From an uncultured Deferribacteraceae bacterium (lineage in GTDB: Bacteria > Chrysiogenota > Deferribacteres > CAMZNJ01): DNA of 56,781 nt. A program made the position numbers and the translations under genes. Shown piece by piece: positions 41,862-51,412 of this stretch. Positions within the stretch are counted from its first letter, which is position 1. Each line of letters starts with the position of its first letter. The stretch spans positions 1 through 56,781 of the forward strand of contig CAMZNJ010000024.1 of assembly GCA_947313825.1 (NCBI GenBank). Direction: 5' to 3'. The notes below the pieces were generated by a model. The model was given only the letters and a program-made list of their open reading frames with translations. It was not told the DNA's origin and did not search any database.

Positions 41862-43874
41862 AAAACTGTACGGATCCCTGTCAACCTTCAACGTAATATT
41901 TTTTGTGCGAAGAGACCTGAACGCCTCCTGAACTTGGTGCATCGTATGTAGCATTAATGTGTGGGATGGTGCCACTATCATGAAGTTGTAGCGGTAGGTG
42001 TTTTCGATTTTATGCACGGGAGACTCAGCAGGACCCTTAACACTAACCCCCTCTGTGGCGTAAATCGTGTTGGCAAGCTGTTGGGTAATGTTCATGGTTT
42101 CGTCGGGGTGGTAGCCGCTAACTGTTACCCTGCATATTTTGCTGAATGGCGGGTAGTTGAATGCTTGCCGGTGCTCGAGCTCTAGTTGGTAGAACCCATG
42201 GTAGTCCATCTCTGTGGCTAGCTGTATTACGGGGGTTTCGGGCATAAATGTTTGCACCATCACTCTCCCCTTTAGCCCCTCGCGTCCTGCTCGACCTGAA
42301 ACCTGTACAATCATCTGGAATGCTCTTTCGTTGGCACGAAAATCTGGCATGGAGAACATGTTATCAAAGTGCAGGATACCGACGAGTGTTACGTTGGGGA
42401 AGTGGAGCCCTTTGGCAACCATCTGAGTGCCGACGAGTATCTGTTTCTCCCCCTCTTCAAACATTTTAATGGCACGTTTAAGCTTGGTATGCGTGCTCGT
42501 GGTGGATGTGTCCATCTGCATGACCTTGCCAGGGAACAGGTCTTCTATTATCTCAGCTACTTTTTCTGTGCCAGCACCGTAGTCGTAAATATCGTTGCTC
42601 CCGCATGTTTGGCATTTGAGTTTTGGGGTTGTGCTGTTGCAGTAGTGGCATTGGAATATTTTACGTGATTTGTAGAACGTCAAGGGGACGGAGCAGTTGA
42701 GGCAGTTCGCCATTGTGCCACATGTTCGGCAAACAAGGTGTGGCGAATACCCCCGCCTATTCAGGAACAGAATACATTGTTCACCGCGTTTAATTAGTTG
42801 GTGTATCTCGTCGTACAGCTCTAGGGATACGATGCCATCGATGCTGTCGGCTTCCCGCATGTTCACAATATGCATATCAGGAACAGAAGCAGTGTTGGCA
42901 CGCTCTAAAAGGGGGTGCAAGTGGTATTTGCCAAGGGTAGCGTTATGGTAGCTTTCAATGGACGGGGTGGCAGACGCAAGGATAACAGGGACACGAGCGA
43001 GCTTGCCGTAGAGAACAGCCATGTCGCGAAGGTGGTAGTGGGGGGCATTATCCTGCTTGTAGTTATGTTCGTGCTCCTCGTCAACAATCACCAAACCAAG
43101 GTCTTTAACTGGCAGAAACAGGGCACTCCTTGCACCGAGAATAATGGAAATATTGCCGGTATGAAAATGGTGAAAGTGGTGCAAACGTTTGCTTGCGGAA
43201 ATTTTGCTGTGGTACGAAGAAACCTTGTAACCAAGGCGGGACGAAATACGGCTGATAAGCTGTGGGGTCAAGGATATTTCAGGGACGATGTACAAAACCT
43301 GCTTACCAAGGGAAAGAGCCTTGTGGATAACGTCAACCATAACCTCAGTTTTACCACTACCGGTAATGCCATGGAGAAGATGGGTGGAAAACGCGTCCAT
43401 ATGGCCTTTAATGCTCTGGGAAATCGCCGACTGTGCCGGCGAGAGGGTGATGGGCTCAACGGGGACAACCTTCTCGGCAATATATTCGGGAGCTGTGTCG
43501 GCGAGCTTGCTCAAAATCGATGTGGGGAGCAGTCGCCATAGGGTGAGGTTTAGGCTGACGCTGTAATAAGTGGACAGGGACTCAAGAAGCTCAACCATGG
43601 GGGCGTTCAGGGTTATGGGGGTTTGTTGGTGGATGCTCTTGTAGATCACGTCGGGCTTAACATCCTCAGGCGAGGTTGCTCCGAGTACCATGGCAGGACG
43701 CACCTTGTTGCGAACAGGAACCAACACAATCTGTCCACGAGTGAGGGGCACGCTACTAGTGTACCCTGCAACGTAGGTGGAGTAGGGTGTTGCCGCAGAC
43801 AGCATGGGACCGAATGGAACAATATTGTAGATAGGTTCGTTGTTGCCAGTGCTATTTACTGCTGAGCATGCCAT
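41856..43874 (-). CDS. priA: Primosomal replication restart helicase PriA
   Basis: A 672-residue superfamily 2 helicase that recognises abandoned replication forks and reloads DnaB. An N-terminal DNA-binding region is followed by Walker A (GITGSGKTE), the DEEH box (IVDEEHEHNYKQ), SATPS and two zinc-binding clusters with paired cysteines (CRTCG, CLNC, CHYC, CQTCG) between residues about 400 and 450. QILVGTQMVAKGLHFPNVTLVGIL and QVSGRAGRE are helicase motifs V and VI. The ATG at 43874 lacks a good ribosome binding site. It ends 6 bp inside the convergent hemD-like gene and starts 18 bp after the polyprenyl synthase gene. Confidence 0.96.
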   Translation of the reverse strand: MACSAVNSTGNNEPIYNIVPFGPMLSAATPYSTYVAGYTSSVPLTRGQIVLVPVRNKVRPAMVLGATSPEDVKPDVIYKSIHQQTPITLNAPMVELLESLSTYYSVSLNLTLWRLLPTSILSKLADTAPEYIAEKVVPVEPITLSPAQSAISQSIKGHMDAFSTHLLHGITGSGKTEVMVDVIHKALSLGKQVLYIVPEISLTPQLISRISSRLGYKVSSYHSKISASKRLHHFHHFHTGNISIILGARSALFLPVKDLGLVIVDEEHEHNYKQDNAPHYHLRDMAVLYGKLARVPVILASATPSIESYHNATLGKYHLHPLLERANTASVPDMHIVNMREADSIDGIVSLELYDEIHQLIKRGEQCILFLNRRGYSPHLVCRTCGTMANCLNCSVPLTFYKSRKIFQCHYCNSTTPKLKCQTCGSNDIYDYGAGTEKVAEIIEDLFPGKVMQMDTSTTSTHTKLKRAIKMFEEGEKQILVGTQMVAKGLHFPNVTLVGILHFDNMFSMPDFRANERAFQMIVQVSGRAGREGLKGRVMVQTFMPETPVIQLATEMDYHGFYQLELEHRQAFNYPPFSKICRVTVSGYHPDETMNITQQLANTIYATEGVSVKGPAESPVHKIENTYRYNFMIVAPSHTLMLHTMHQVQEAFRSLRTKNITLKVDRDPYSFL

Positions 43875-43892
43875 TTAATTATACAGCCTTGT

Positions 43893-44879
43893 TTATTTTG
43901 TGCGTGTAACAAGTATGCTAGGGAGTGCTTCCAGAGCTTTCCGATACTCAGAATCCTCGTCGAAAAGGTAGAGGTATGCCGATGTTTTGTTGGCGAGTGC
44001 CATGAGGTTTTCGTTGCATTTGTCTTCAATGCCGTAGTTTTTCATGAGGGCGGAAACTTGTGCAGAGATATCCTCCCGTTCACTATTTGGAGGGTTTGCC
44101 ATGGCGATGCGTTGTATGAAATCCTTCTCCTCAGGGGTAACTTCCTGCAGTAGCTTTATCATAGGGAAAGTAATTTTGCCTTCATAGAGATCTTTATGCA
44201 GGGTTTTGCCAGTAATATGGGGTTGGCTGAAGTAGTCGAGAAGGTCGTCGGATATTTGGAAAATGTATCCGAGGTTTTGACCGTAAAGGGAGAGGGCACG
44301 CTCTTCGTATGTGCGTTGGTTGTTGGTTATTGCAACTGAGGAGCACGTGGCAGCAAAAAGGGATGCTGTCTTGCCGTGGATAATTTTCATATATTCACCT
44401 TCGGTAAGGTTAATATTGCCAATGTTATTTAGTTGTTGAATCTCGGATGTGCAGAGGTTTTTTGTTGTTTGGGCGAATAGTTGAATTAGGCGAACACTAT
44501 TGAGCTCGGAAATCATTGTGAAAGCATTAGCATAGAGGTAGTCCCCAGCGAGTACTGTAACGTCGTTGCCAAAGCGGCTGTTAACACTTTCTGAACCACG
44601 ACGCAGCAAGGCTCCATCGATAATATCGTCGTGCATGAGGGTTGCGTTGTGTAGTAGTTCGAGACAGCTAGCAACTTTTACGCTAGTAGCCCTGTCGGCG
44701 TTGCACATGCCAGCACAAAGGGTATGTAGGGTAGCACGTATGAGCTTGCTTTTGCCGTCAAACATATATGAGGCTATTTCAGAGATGAATTCGGATTCCT
44801 GAGAGAGGGATGCCTTGGCGAGCTTTTCCGCTTCAGAGATGTCGTCCTTTACCAATGAGTAAATGTTATTCAAGTCCAT
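43893..44879 (-). CDS. Polyprenyl diphosphate synthase (octaprenyl-type)
   Basis: A 328-residue trans-isoprenyl diphosphate synthase that extends farnesyl or geranyl diphosphate with isopentenyl diphosphate. The first Asp-rich motif is LMHDDIIDGALLRRG and the second is ISDDLLDYFS; KTASLFAATC and GNDVTVLAGDYLYA are conserved blocks. The chain length is probably long (quinone side chain), as judged from similarity to IspB-type enzymes and small residues before the first motif, but it cannot be fixed by eye. AAGG lies 9 bp before the ATG. Likely co-transcribed with priA downstream. Confidence 0.92.
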   Translation of the reverse strand: MDLNNIYSLVKDDISEAEKLAKASLSQESEFISEIASYMFDGKSKLIRATLHTLCAGMCNADRATSVKVASCLELLHNATLMHDDIIDGALLRRGSESVNSRFGNDVTVLAGDYLYANAFTMISELNSVRLIQLFAQTTKNLCTSEIQQLNNIGNINLTEGEYMKIIHGKTASLFAATCSSVAITNNQRTYEERALSLYGQNLGYIFQISDDLLDYFSQPHITGKTLHKDLYEGKITFPMIKLLQEVTPEEKDFIQRIAMANPPNSEREDISAQVSALMKNYGIEDKCNENLMALANKTSAYLYLFDEDSEYRKALEALPSILVTRTK

Positions 44880-44926
44880 AACGATATACCTTCCAGTTAT
44901 ATATATTATTTTTGTTAGTTAGTTAT

Positions 44927-45409
44927 TTATATTGTTGAGTGGTGCAGGGGGCGGTTGCAGTGCACAGCGATTTCGTTTGCGTCGCTGATGATTTTGTCGC
45001 TGTAGCGAACCTTATCGGAGCCTATTTCGTAGGACTCCCCCTCTTTGTTTACCAAAACAAGGTAGTACTGAATGCGTTTGCGTCCAAATGGCAGTGGTAG
45101 GTTACGACTTTGCAGATCGAAGTAGTGGATATTGTCAAACGGTATGGTGTTAGTTTTGTTGAGCATCAGGAATGTTATTTGATAGCGTGCCTCATTTTTT
45201 TCGCCATCAAAAACCCATTCCTCGCGATAGGTTAAGGCTGCCAAGGATATTACAGCGATAATAATGCCTGCAATGGGGAGGCTCTTGGTAACGAGGAACG
45301 CCATGGCGAGTACGACTAAAATGATGATATAGGTGTAGCGAAACAGGTTGGATATTTTGTATTTAATTTGGTTATGCTTGCGTGTGAGCTGGTAGTTGAA
45401 AAATATCAT
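44927..45409 (-). CDS. Small membrane protein with bacterial PH-like domain
   Basis: A 160-residue protein. Two adjacent membrane helices (about residues 24-60: TYIIILVVLAMAFLV and AGIIIAVISLAALTY) are followed by a cytoplasmic beta-rich domain with NTIPFDNIHYFDLQS, a pattern seen in bacterial PH-domain membrane proteins (YdbS/YdbT-like). No activity is known. It lies upstream of the polyprenyl synthase gene by 47 bp and may be in the same operon. The 216-bp gap upstream of its start holds no recognised feature apart from a short GGTG-CTC-GCACC hairpin near 45,515. Confidence 0.6.
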   Translation of the reverse strand: MIFFNYQLTRKHNQIKYKISNLFRYTYIIILVVLAMAFLVTKSLPIAGIIIAVISLAALTYREEWVFDGEKNEARYQITFLMLNKTNTIPFDNIHYFDLQSRNLPLPFGRKRIQYYLVLVNKEGESYEIGSDKVRYSDKIISDANEIAVHCNRPLHHSTI

Positions 45410-45625
45410 TTAAAAGATCCCGTATCGGTTTATAGGTGAACATCGGGGCTCATGGACTGAAATTTAATGGGCAGGGATGATGCTCAAGTGCGGTTTATCA
45501 TGACTGGGCGGTGAGGTGCTCGCACCAGTGTATTCAATTCCTAACACTGTAACATAATTTTTTAATGAAAGCAAGATTAGATATAACAACACTGCTTGGG
45601 GGCGGGGAAAGAGGGATGGGCACGC

Positions 45626-46630
45626 CTAGAGGTGTGAGGAGGAGGAAGATGGGCGATGTGTTTGGAAGAACTCCACAAGACGCCTCTTCAGAAGCTCGTA
45701 AATGGCGTCGTTGTCGAGGGTTTCCGTATGACCAATTCGCCCACCAGCAGTTTTCTTGTAACCGCCACCAGTGCCGTTGCCCAGTGCGAGGAAGCCGGCG
45801 ATTTCGCTAGCGTGAGCCCATTCAGGTTTGTACCTTAGGGAGAAGTATGAAAAATTATCCAATGACCCCACGGAGATAACACCGTCCAGTGCTTTGTTGG
45901 ATATGAGGAAATCGCTTGTTTCGCCTGTGATGTCTAAGCTGTCGATGGAGCCAAGGTTCGACATTAAAAACTTGGTTTCCTGAACAAGCTCGGAGTTGAT
46001 GTACGCGTTGCAAACTGTTTCGTAGTAGAGGGGGGTGCGGCTAACACTCTCGATGTGTGATAGCTTTTCGAAGGAGGTGTATTGGGCGAGGTATTTGAGT
46101 TGTAGTTCGTCAAACTTCCTGATTTTGCGAGCGGTGCCCATGGTGTCTGTTTTTACGCCGTAAAACAGGGCGGTGCCTGTTGCCTCTGTGAGGGGGAACC
46201 GTAGCTCTTGGCAGTAGGAGGCGATAATGCTGGAGGCACTGCCGGAGTTGCGAATATCGCAGAACGGTACGGCGAAGGATTCGTTGCGTAGGGAGTGGTG
46301 GTCGATGATGCCGATGACTTCCATGTTGGTGGGGATGTAGATGTTCCCTGAGGTTGGTTGTGTGTCTATCATGATAAGGTATTGGTATTTGTCCACGTCT
46401 ATTGTGTTGATGTCCACGGGGTGGATGTTGCACTCGGTCATCATGTTGAGGTTTTCGGCACGGCTAATGTAGCCGTTGTAAGTGTGGGTAATATTTTTGT
46501 CGGGGTAGTGTTGTTTTGCGAGGGCTGTGAGTATGTGGCAGGAGGCTAGGGCGTCGGGGTCGGGGTAATCGTGCCCAGTGATGATGATGTTGTCGTATTG
46601 TTCGATAATTTGGAGAAGTTTTTGTATCAT
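45626..46630 (-). CDS. DHH/DHHA1 family phosphoesterase (NrnA-like)
   Basis: A 334-residue protein. The DHH domain has the manganese motifs GHDYPDPDALAS, MIDTQPTSG and GIIDHHSLRN; the DHHA1 domain has LALGNGTGGGYKKTAGG, which binds the substrate end. NrnA proteins degrade nanoRNAs or pAp, and relatives hydrolyse cyclic-di-AMP linear products. There is no CBS or tRNA nucleotidyltransferase part, which separates it from longer family members. The C-terminus ends in a run of serines (PSSSSSHL). It starts with MIQKLLQIIEQYDNIIITGHD as expected. Confidence 0.88.
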   Translation of the reverse strand: MIQKLLQIIEQYDNIIITGHDYPDPDALASCHILTALAKQHYPDKNITHTYNGYISRAENLNMMTECNIHPVDINTIDVDKYQYLIMIDTQPTSGNIYIPTNMEVIGIIDHHSLRNESFAVPFCDIRNSGSASSIIASYCQELRFPLTEATGTALFYGVKTDTMGTARKIRKFDELQLKYLAQYTSFEKLSHIESVSRTPLYYETVCNAYINSELVQETKFLMSNLGSIDSLDITGETSDFLISNKALDGVISVGSLDNFSYFSLRYKPEWAHASEIAGFLALGNGTGGGYKKTAGGRIGHTETLDNDAIYELLKRRLVEFFQTHRPSSSSSHL

Positions 46631-46689
46631 TATGTTTTGTTACCCTTTGGAGTATTTGTGTGTGGGGTGTGTTTAGTGGATTTGGTGGA

Positions 46690-48015
46690 TTAGAAGATGA
46701 GTCGGATGTATGTTGGTGTGCGTCGCATTTCGACGTTGTACGGTTTTGTTTCAGGTTTGGATTGAGCGTTGTTTTGTGGGATATTCTGATTAAGGGTTCC
46801 GTCAGCTGGGTTGTTTTCGGCTATGTTTTCGGCTATGTTTTCGGTGTTATCGTTGTTGGTTGGTATTTGTGCTGTGTTTGGTTGTTGCGGTTGGTTTTGG
46901 GGCACAGTCATGGGAGTGTTTTTGATATATTTTGTGATTTGTGTGCTAAGGTATTTGATGTCGAAAGTGCTGTCAATGGTGTAAGTGATGTTTGTGGTGG
47001 ATAGTGATTTTAGTGATGAGTCGGAGATGTAGCGTCTATTGGCGAGGTGTTTGAGTAGGTTGTTGATGTAAACCATGTCTTTCATGTTTTCGATGATTAG
47101 TTGGAACGATTGTTGGTTGGTGTTGGTGTAGTGGTTCAGAGCGATGGTTTCGCCTAGGGAGCTGATGATTTGTGGTAGTTGATCGTTGATGCATGTATTA
47201 AGTGAGTCTGTTTCGGAGATGTTTGTTTGTGGTTGGTAGTTTTCTGGTGAGCCTATTTTGTATGCGGCGGATGTTGTTGTTGTGATGTTGCATTCGAGGG
47301 TTTCGTCGTTGTAGTTGAGGCTGATGGATGTGTAGACGAGTCGGTCGATGTTGTTGTCGTTGCTGTAAGCGTTGTAGGCTTGGTTGTACCCTTGGTCGTT
47401 TATGAGGTCGACGCTGTTGTTTATGGTATCCTGTTTTGTGGCGGAGTAGAACTGTGTTTCTTTGAGTTTGGTGTTTAGTAGTTGTCCGACCCCTTCGTAT
47501 ATGGAGGTTGTTTCCCTGTTGCCGTTGATGTAGAGGTCGTACCATAGAGTTGAGTTTGTTTTTGCTAGTCCGATGATATTGTTCCACTGCATGAGGGCTT
47601 CGTCGTCGAGGTATACGCGGGTGATGTAGGAAACTCTGTTGTTGGCTGTGGAGATGGAGCGATTGATAATGCTGTAGGAGTTAATGAAAATGGTAAAGTC
47701 TTTGGTGATTTCGGTGGGTTGGTCGATGTAGGGTCTTGCGTTGAAGAATTTTTGGACAGAGTCGAAAAGTGCTCTCTGCAGGGCTCTGTTGTTTGCTGTG
47801 TAGAGGTTGCCGCCAGATATCGGTGCTGAGCCGTATGATGTTACTTGCACCTCCCCTTGTGCTGTGGTTGGGGTTAGTGTGAGGGGTAATAATACTAGCG
47901 ATAAGAGCACGAGGGTGTGTTTCATCATAGAGGGTATTTTTGCTGTTAGTTTTAGTGCTTCTGCTGTCATATTTGCTGTCATATTTGCTGTCAATGCAGG
48001 GATGTAACTCTTCAT
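46690..48015 (-). CDS. Secreted protein with FlgT/LPP20-like N-terminal segment
   Basis: A 441-residue exported protein. A signal peptide lies at about residues 30-54 (MMKHTLVLLSLVLLPLTLTPTTAQG), preceded by an unusual 29-residue N-terminal part with a TANMTA repeat. The true start may be the Met pair at 47928/47925, though only the 48015 ATG has a GGAG site upstream. After the signal, VTSYGSAPISGGNLYTANNRALQRALFDSVQKFF follows the pattern of FlgT and LPP20-type flagellar or envelope proteins. The rest is Asn/Gln/Thr-rich and unrecognised, and the C-terminal linker has the repeat ENIAENIAEN. I infer an envelope or flagellar role weakly, supported by chemotaxis genes in the window. Confidence 0.5.
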   Translation of the reverse strand: MKSYIPALTANMTANMTAEALKLTAKIPSMMKHTLVLLSLVLLPLTLTPTTAQGEVQVTSYGSAPISGGNLYTANNRALQRALFDSVQKFFNARPYIDQPTEITKDFTIFINSYSIINRSISTANNRVSYITRVYLDDEALMQWNNIIGLAKTNSTLWYDLYINGNRETTSIYEGVGQLLNTKLKETQFYSATKQDTINNSVDLINDQGYNQAYNAYSNDNNIDRLVYTSISLNYNDETLECNITTTTSAAYKIGSPENYQPQTNISETDSLNTCINDQLPQIISSLGETIALNHYTNTNQQSFQLIIENMKDMVYINNLLKHLANRRYISDSSLKSLSTTNITYTIDSTFDIKYLSTQITKYIKNTPMTVPQNQPQQPNTAQIPTNNDNTENIAENIAENNPADGTLNQNIPQNNAQSKPETKPYNVEMRRTPTYIRLIF

Positions 48016-48078
48016 AAGAATAAAAACTCCGTGATTGAAAGTATATACCTATTCAGCCAAATTAACAAGAGGAACTTG

Positions 48079-50304
48079 CTATTTTATTACGCGAATAATA
48101 GGTGCTTCAATGGGCTCGAATCCGAGTAGTCCTATGCTTACGCTAAAGGTTTGTTGTTCGAATGGTCCGAGTGTGGTGGCTGCTTTTTCGAAAGCGTAAG
48201 TGCCCTCAATGTACCAACAGGGGCGTATGATGCGTACGCTGGCTTCGCGACCTGTGTTGACTAATCTGCTCCCTTGGGTCGAGAGTAGTGCGGGGGCGAT
48301 ATTGGCGAGTAGGTGTTTGTATGAGAGTTGGAGCGATGGGATCATGATGCCGCCGTATAGGTTTATGTTGGTGTTGTAGCGTCTGAGGTTGAATGCGGAT
48401 GTGATGTTGTCGTTTTTGATATCGCGATAGGAGTACTCAACACCTGTTTGGAAGTTGTTGAATGTGAGGGTGGCGTTGTCGACAAAGGAGTATTGTCCAT
48501 CGAGTTCGGTGGGGGAGTGGATGTTCATGCTGGCGTAGTTGGTGAACAGGTTGCTGTAGGAGTATTTCGAGGTTAAGTCGATATTGTTGAAGGATACTGT
48601 GGTGATATCGTATGTGGGCTGGATGGTGTTTGTTAGGTTGTGTTTGTTTAGCCTTAGGCGGGATGAACCACGGTAGGTCAGGGAGTTTTCGGGGGAGATT
48701 CTATCTTCAGTGATGAAGTTTGGTTGTCCAACGGTGGAGTGGTTTTGCACAAATTTGTATGTGAGCTTGTTTGTTAAGGTGTGGTGAAGATTGAGATTTT
48801 GCATGGAGGTGCTGAGGTCGTAAAAGCTGTATGGTAGGTTGAAAGCGGCAATATTTCGTTTGGCGTCGTCAACTTCAACTTTTTTGCTGAGAATTTCGCC
48901 GATGGAAAAAATCTGTTCGCGATCAAACCACTGAGTGCTGTAGAAGCTGACTTGCGGGGTGATGTATCCGAGGTAGAAGGGGGTAACCTTGTAAACGCTG
49001 AGGTTGACTTGGTAGCGGGAGTAGTTGTCGTATGTGAACTCGATATCTTCTAGGTTCTCCAAAGTTGTTACCCGTGTTGCATCGGCCGTGTATGTAACGG
49101 ATACAAAATCTTGTATGTGTATGTTTTTGCTAACCTCTATCCCAGGTATTTGCTCAATGGTGGTACGTTTGGTAACGCTACTGCTGAAAATAGTTTTTCG
49201 GTCGTAGTAAGTGAAAATATCGGCATAAGGGGTGGGTATCCCCGCTAGGGCTTGGAAATAGTAGGAGCCTTCCGGTGCTGTGGAGGCTTTAGGGGTAAAC
49301 AGGAAAAACTCGTTGTAAACATTCCAAAAGTCGATATCACTAGCATAGTCTGCACGTAAGCGAAATTCAACAATGCCTATGTCAAAGTTGGTTTGGGAGG
49401 CGAAGTGCCACCTATTCTCCAAGCTGTAAAAGTCAACACGGTCTTTACTGTAATCAAACTCGAGATTGATACCCTCACTATCGGATATGGCGTAGCGTCC
49501 TTGGATACCGTAGAGGGCGGAGGCGTTGGTGTAGAGAGTGGTGTAGGCGGTGATATCTTTATCGGCACTAATATTCCAGAAAAAAGCTGGAGCGATGGCA
49601 AAGCCGTTGGTGTTGGATGTGGCGTACTTGGGGGGCAAGAAACCTGTAGTACGCTCCTCACGTAGTGGTATCCTAAAATATGGAAGGTAAAAAACAGGGG
49701 CGGATTTGACGTAAAATAAAACATTTCGACCGGACAAATCCCGATTACGCCGCAAGGTGGCGTCCTTAAACGCTATGGACCAGTCGGGATTAGTAGCAGA
49801 ACAGGTAGTGTAAACAACACCGGTGGCGGAATAAACATTCTTACCAATACTCTCCAAAGAGCAAGCACTAATATTGTAGTACGGCTCGATGAAGAGGGTC
49901 GTATCGTTGAAAATGGCGGTTTGCTCGACAGTGTTGAACGTAATACTACTAGAGTTGACCTGATTACCACTGAAAACACCTTGTATGTTGCCGTCAAGGG
50001 TAACTTGTGAGTCGGAAAAATTCCACGAACCGTTACTCGAAGTAACATGAGTGTCGAGGTAGTCGAGGGATAGGTTGCCTGTGGCATTCACGCCGGTGCT
50101 CGTAATGATAATGGTATCGGAGGACAAGGAGGCTGTTGTGTCCGTATCCCTAGGGGCACCAATAGCGTGCCCAACAGGGTGGACAAGCAGGAGCAACACC
50201 ACACCGACAGCACTAGTGGTAAACAGTATGCTAGGCATGGGGGAGCGTAGAGGGGCGTATTTGCGTCCTAGGCGTAGGGGTATGGACGCAAGTTTTATGG
50301 TCAT
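48079..50304 (-). CDS. lptD: LPS-assembly protein LptD
   Basis: A 741-residue outer-membrane beta-barrel that inserts lipopolysaccharide into the outer leaflet. After a membrane-like signal (SILFTTSAVGVVLLLLVHPVG) comes a periplasmic OstA-type domain with repeated short beta-strands, then the conserved block LSGRNVLFYVKSAPVFYLPYFRIP and TGFLPPKYATSNTNG, and a long barrel with alternating aromatic residues. The disulfide cysteines are few. The ATG at 50304 was chosen because longer frames run into rsmA; it has no ribosome binding site, while AGGGAG near 50,355 would suit a non-ATG start. rsmA lies 70 bp upstream. LptD implies an asymmetric LPS-bearing outer membrane. Confidence 0.88.
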   Translation of the reverse strand: MTIKLASIPLRLGRKYAPLRSPMPSILFTTSAVGVVLLLLVHPVGHAIGAPRDTDTTASLSSDTIIITSTGVNATGNLSLDYLDTHVTSSNGSWNFSDSQVTLDGNIQGVFSGNQVNSSSITFNTVEQTAIFNDTTLFIEPYYNISACSLESIGKNVYSATGVVYTTCSATNPDWSIAFKDATLRRNRDLSGRNVLFYVKSAPVFYLPYFRIPLREERTTGFLPPKYATSNTNGFAIAPAFFWNISADKDITAYTTLYTNASALYGIQGRYAISDSEGINLEFDYSKDRVDFYSLENRWHFASQTNFDIGIVEFRLRADYASDIDFWNVYNEFFLFTPKASTAPEGSYYFQALAGIPTPYADIFTYYDRKTIFSSSVTKRTTIEQIPGIEVSKNIHIQDFVSVTYTADATRVTTLENLEDIEFTYDNYSRYQVNLSVYKVTPFYLGYITPQVSFYSTQWFDREQIFSIGEILSKKVEVDDAKRNIAAFNLPYSFYDLSTSMQNLNLHHTLTNKLTYKFVQNHSTVGQPNFITEDRISPENSLTYRGSSRLRLNKHNLTNTIQPTYDITTVSFNNIDLTSKYSYSNLFTNYASMNIHSPTELDGQYSFVDNATLTFNNFQTGVEYSYRDIKNDNITSAFNLRRYNTNINLYGGIMIPSLQLSYKHLLANIAPALLSTQGSRLVNTGREASVRIIRPCWYIEGTYAFEKAATTLGPFEQQTFSVSIGLLGFEPIEAPIIRVIK

Positions 50305-50374
50305 GAAAAAATACGTTTGAGCATATTTCTTGAAAATAAAGATCTGCAGTTTCTCCCTCTTTAAAAGCTTGGGG

Positions 50375-51304
50375 CTAAGTAGTATTAACCGGTGTCTTGG
50401 GTTGCTTGGGTTGGTCTTGGTGCTCAAATATGTACAAAAAATCGGATAATGTTAGTTGCTCTGCTCGGATGCTGGGGCTCAAGTTGAGGGATTGGAGGAT
50501 TGTTGTGAGCTGTTCCCCACTAATCGCAGTATTTTTGAGGTTGTTGCGTAACGTTTTACGCTTTTGTGTAAAGCATGTTCGCACCATCTGAAAAAAGCTG
50601 TCTTCACGCTCAGGAGGCAGGGGGAGCGTAGGTTTGCGATCAAATACCAGCACAGTAGAAAGAACATTCGCCCGAGGCCAAAATTGACTACCAGAAACGT
50701 CAACAACCTTGCGAACGTTGTAGTAGTACTGTGTGAACACGGACAACGATGAGTAATTCTTGTTGTTTGGTGTGGCAGTGAGTCGCTGAGCAACCTCTTT
50801 CTGAAACATGAGAACAGCACTTTGGAACAGATGACCATATTGCGACGTAAGGCGGGTAAATATTTTGGTGGAAATATTGTAGGGAAGATTGCTCACTAGG
50901 CAGGGGAGGTTGCTGTTGTTGCTGTTGTGGTCGGTGCTGTTGTTGCTGTTGTCGGTGTTTGCGGTGTTTGCGGGGAATGATTGCAACACAGGGGTAAAGT
51001 CCACCTCGAGGGCGTCGCCATGGAGTAGGGTTAGGTGCGGGTATGTTGCACCGAGGTGTTCCTCCAGAAACCCCATGGCTTGAGGGTCTATCTCCACTGC
51101 AACAACATGGGCATTGTGTTGCAGTAGTGCCATGGTCAACACTCCACACCCCGGACCTATCTCCACAATATTGTTTGTGTATGATGTGGCTGTGGTGGCT
51201 ATTTTATCAATCACAAACCGATTGATAAGGAAATGTTGTCCTAGTGATTTACGAGTTTTGGCAAATTCTATTTTGTATTGTTGCACAAGGTTCAGTTTAG
51301 TCAT
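50375..51304 (-). CDS. rsmA: 16S rRNA dimethyladenosine transferase RsmA (KsgA)
   Basis: A 309-residue SAM-dependent methyltransferase that dimethylates A1518 and A1519 of 16S rRNA, a late checkpoint in 30S assembly. KSLGQHFLINRFVIDKIA, the SAM motif VEIGPGCGVLTMALL, VAVEIDPQ and the catalytic LVSNLPYNIST (NLPY) are intact, as is the C-terminal FTQKRKTLRNNL. An Asn/Ser/Thr/Asp-rich insertion (ANTDNSNNSTDHNSNN), encoded by a CAACAACAG-like triplet array at about 50,905-50,975, lengthens a loop before the NLPY motif. The start at 51304 is preferred to 51379 by comparison with the usual N-terminus; neither has a good ribosome binding site. Confidence 0.94.
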   Translation of the reverse strand: MTKLNLVQQYKIEFAKTRKSLGQHFLINRFVIDKIATTATSYTNNIVEIGPGCGVLTMALLQHNAHVVAVEIDPQAMGFLEEHLGATYPHLTLLHGDALEVDFTPVLQSFPANTANTDNSNNSTDHNSNNSNLPCLVSNLPYNISTKIFTRLTSQYGHLFQSAVLMFQKEVAQRLTATPNNKNYSSLSVFTQYYYNVRKVVDVSGSQFWPRANVLSTVLVFDRKPTLPLPPEREDSFFQMVRTCFTQKRKTLRNNLKNTAISGEQLTTILQSLNLSPSIRAEQLTLSDFLYIFEHQDQPKQPKTPVNTT

Positions 51305-51412
51305 TATGCGAGGAGTTTCCTTTGCATTAGTTATTAGTCGCAGTGTATTTTTCGTACATTCGACCCTTACGCCGTACATGGTGTTTTTGCAATGATGGGC
51401 ATATGTTTCGGT

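Noticed and set aside
50304..50427. Longer lptD starting inside rsmA
   Set aside because: It would overlap rsmA by about 50 bp and add a hydrophilic stretch before the signal; no ribosome binding site supports the ATG there.
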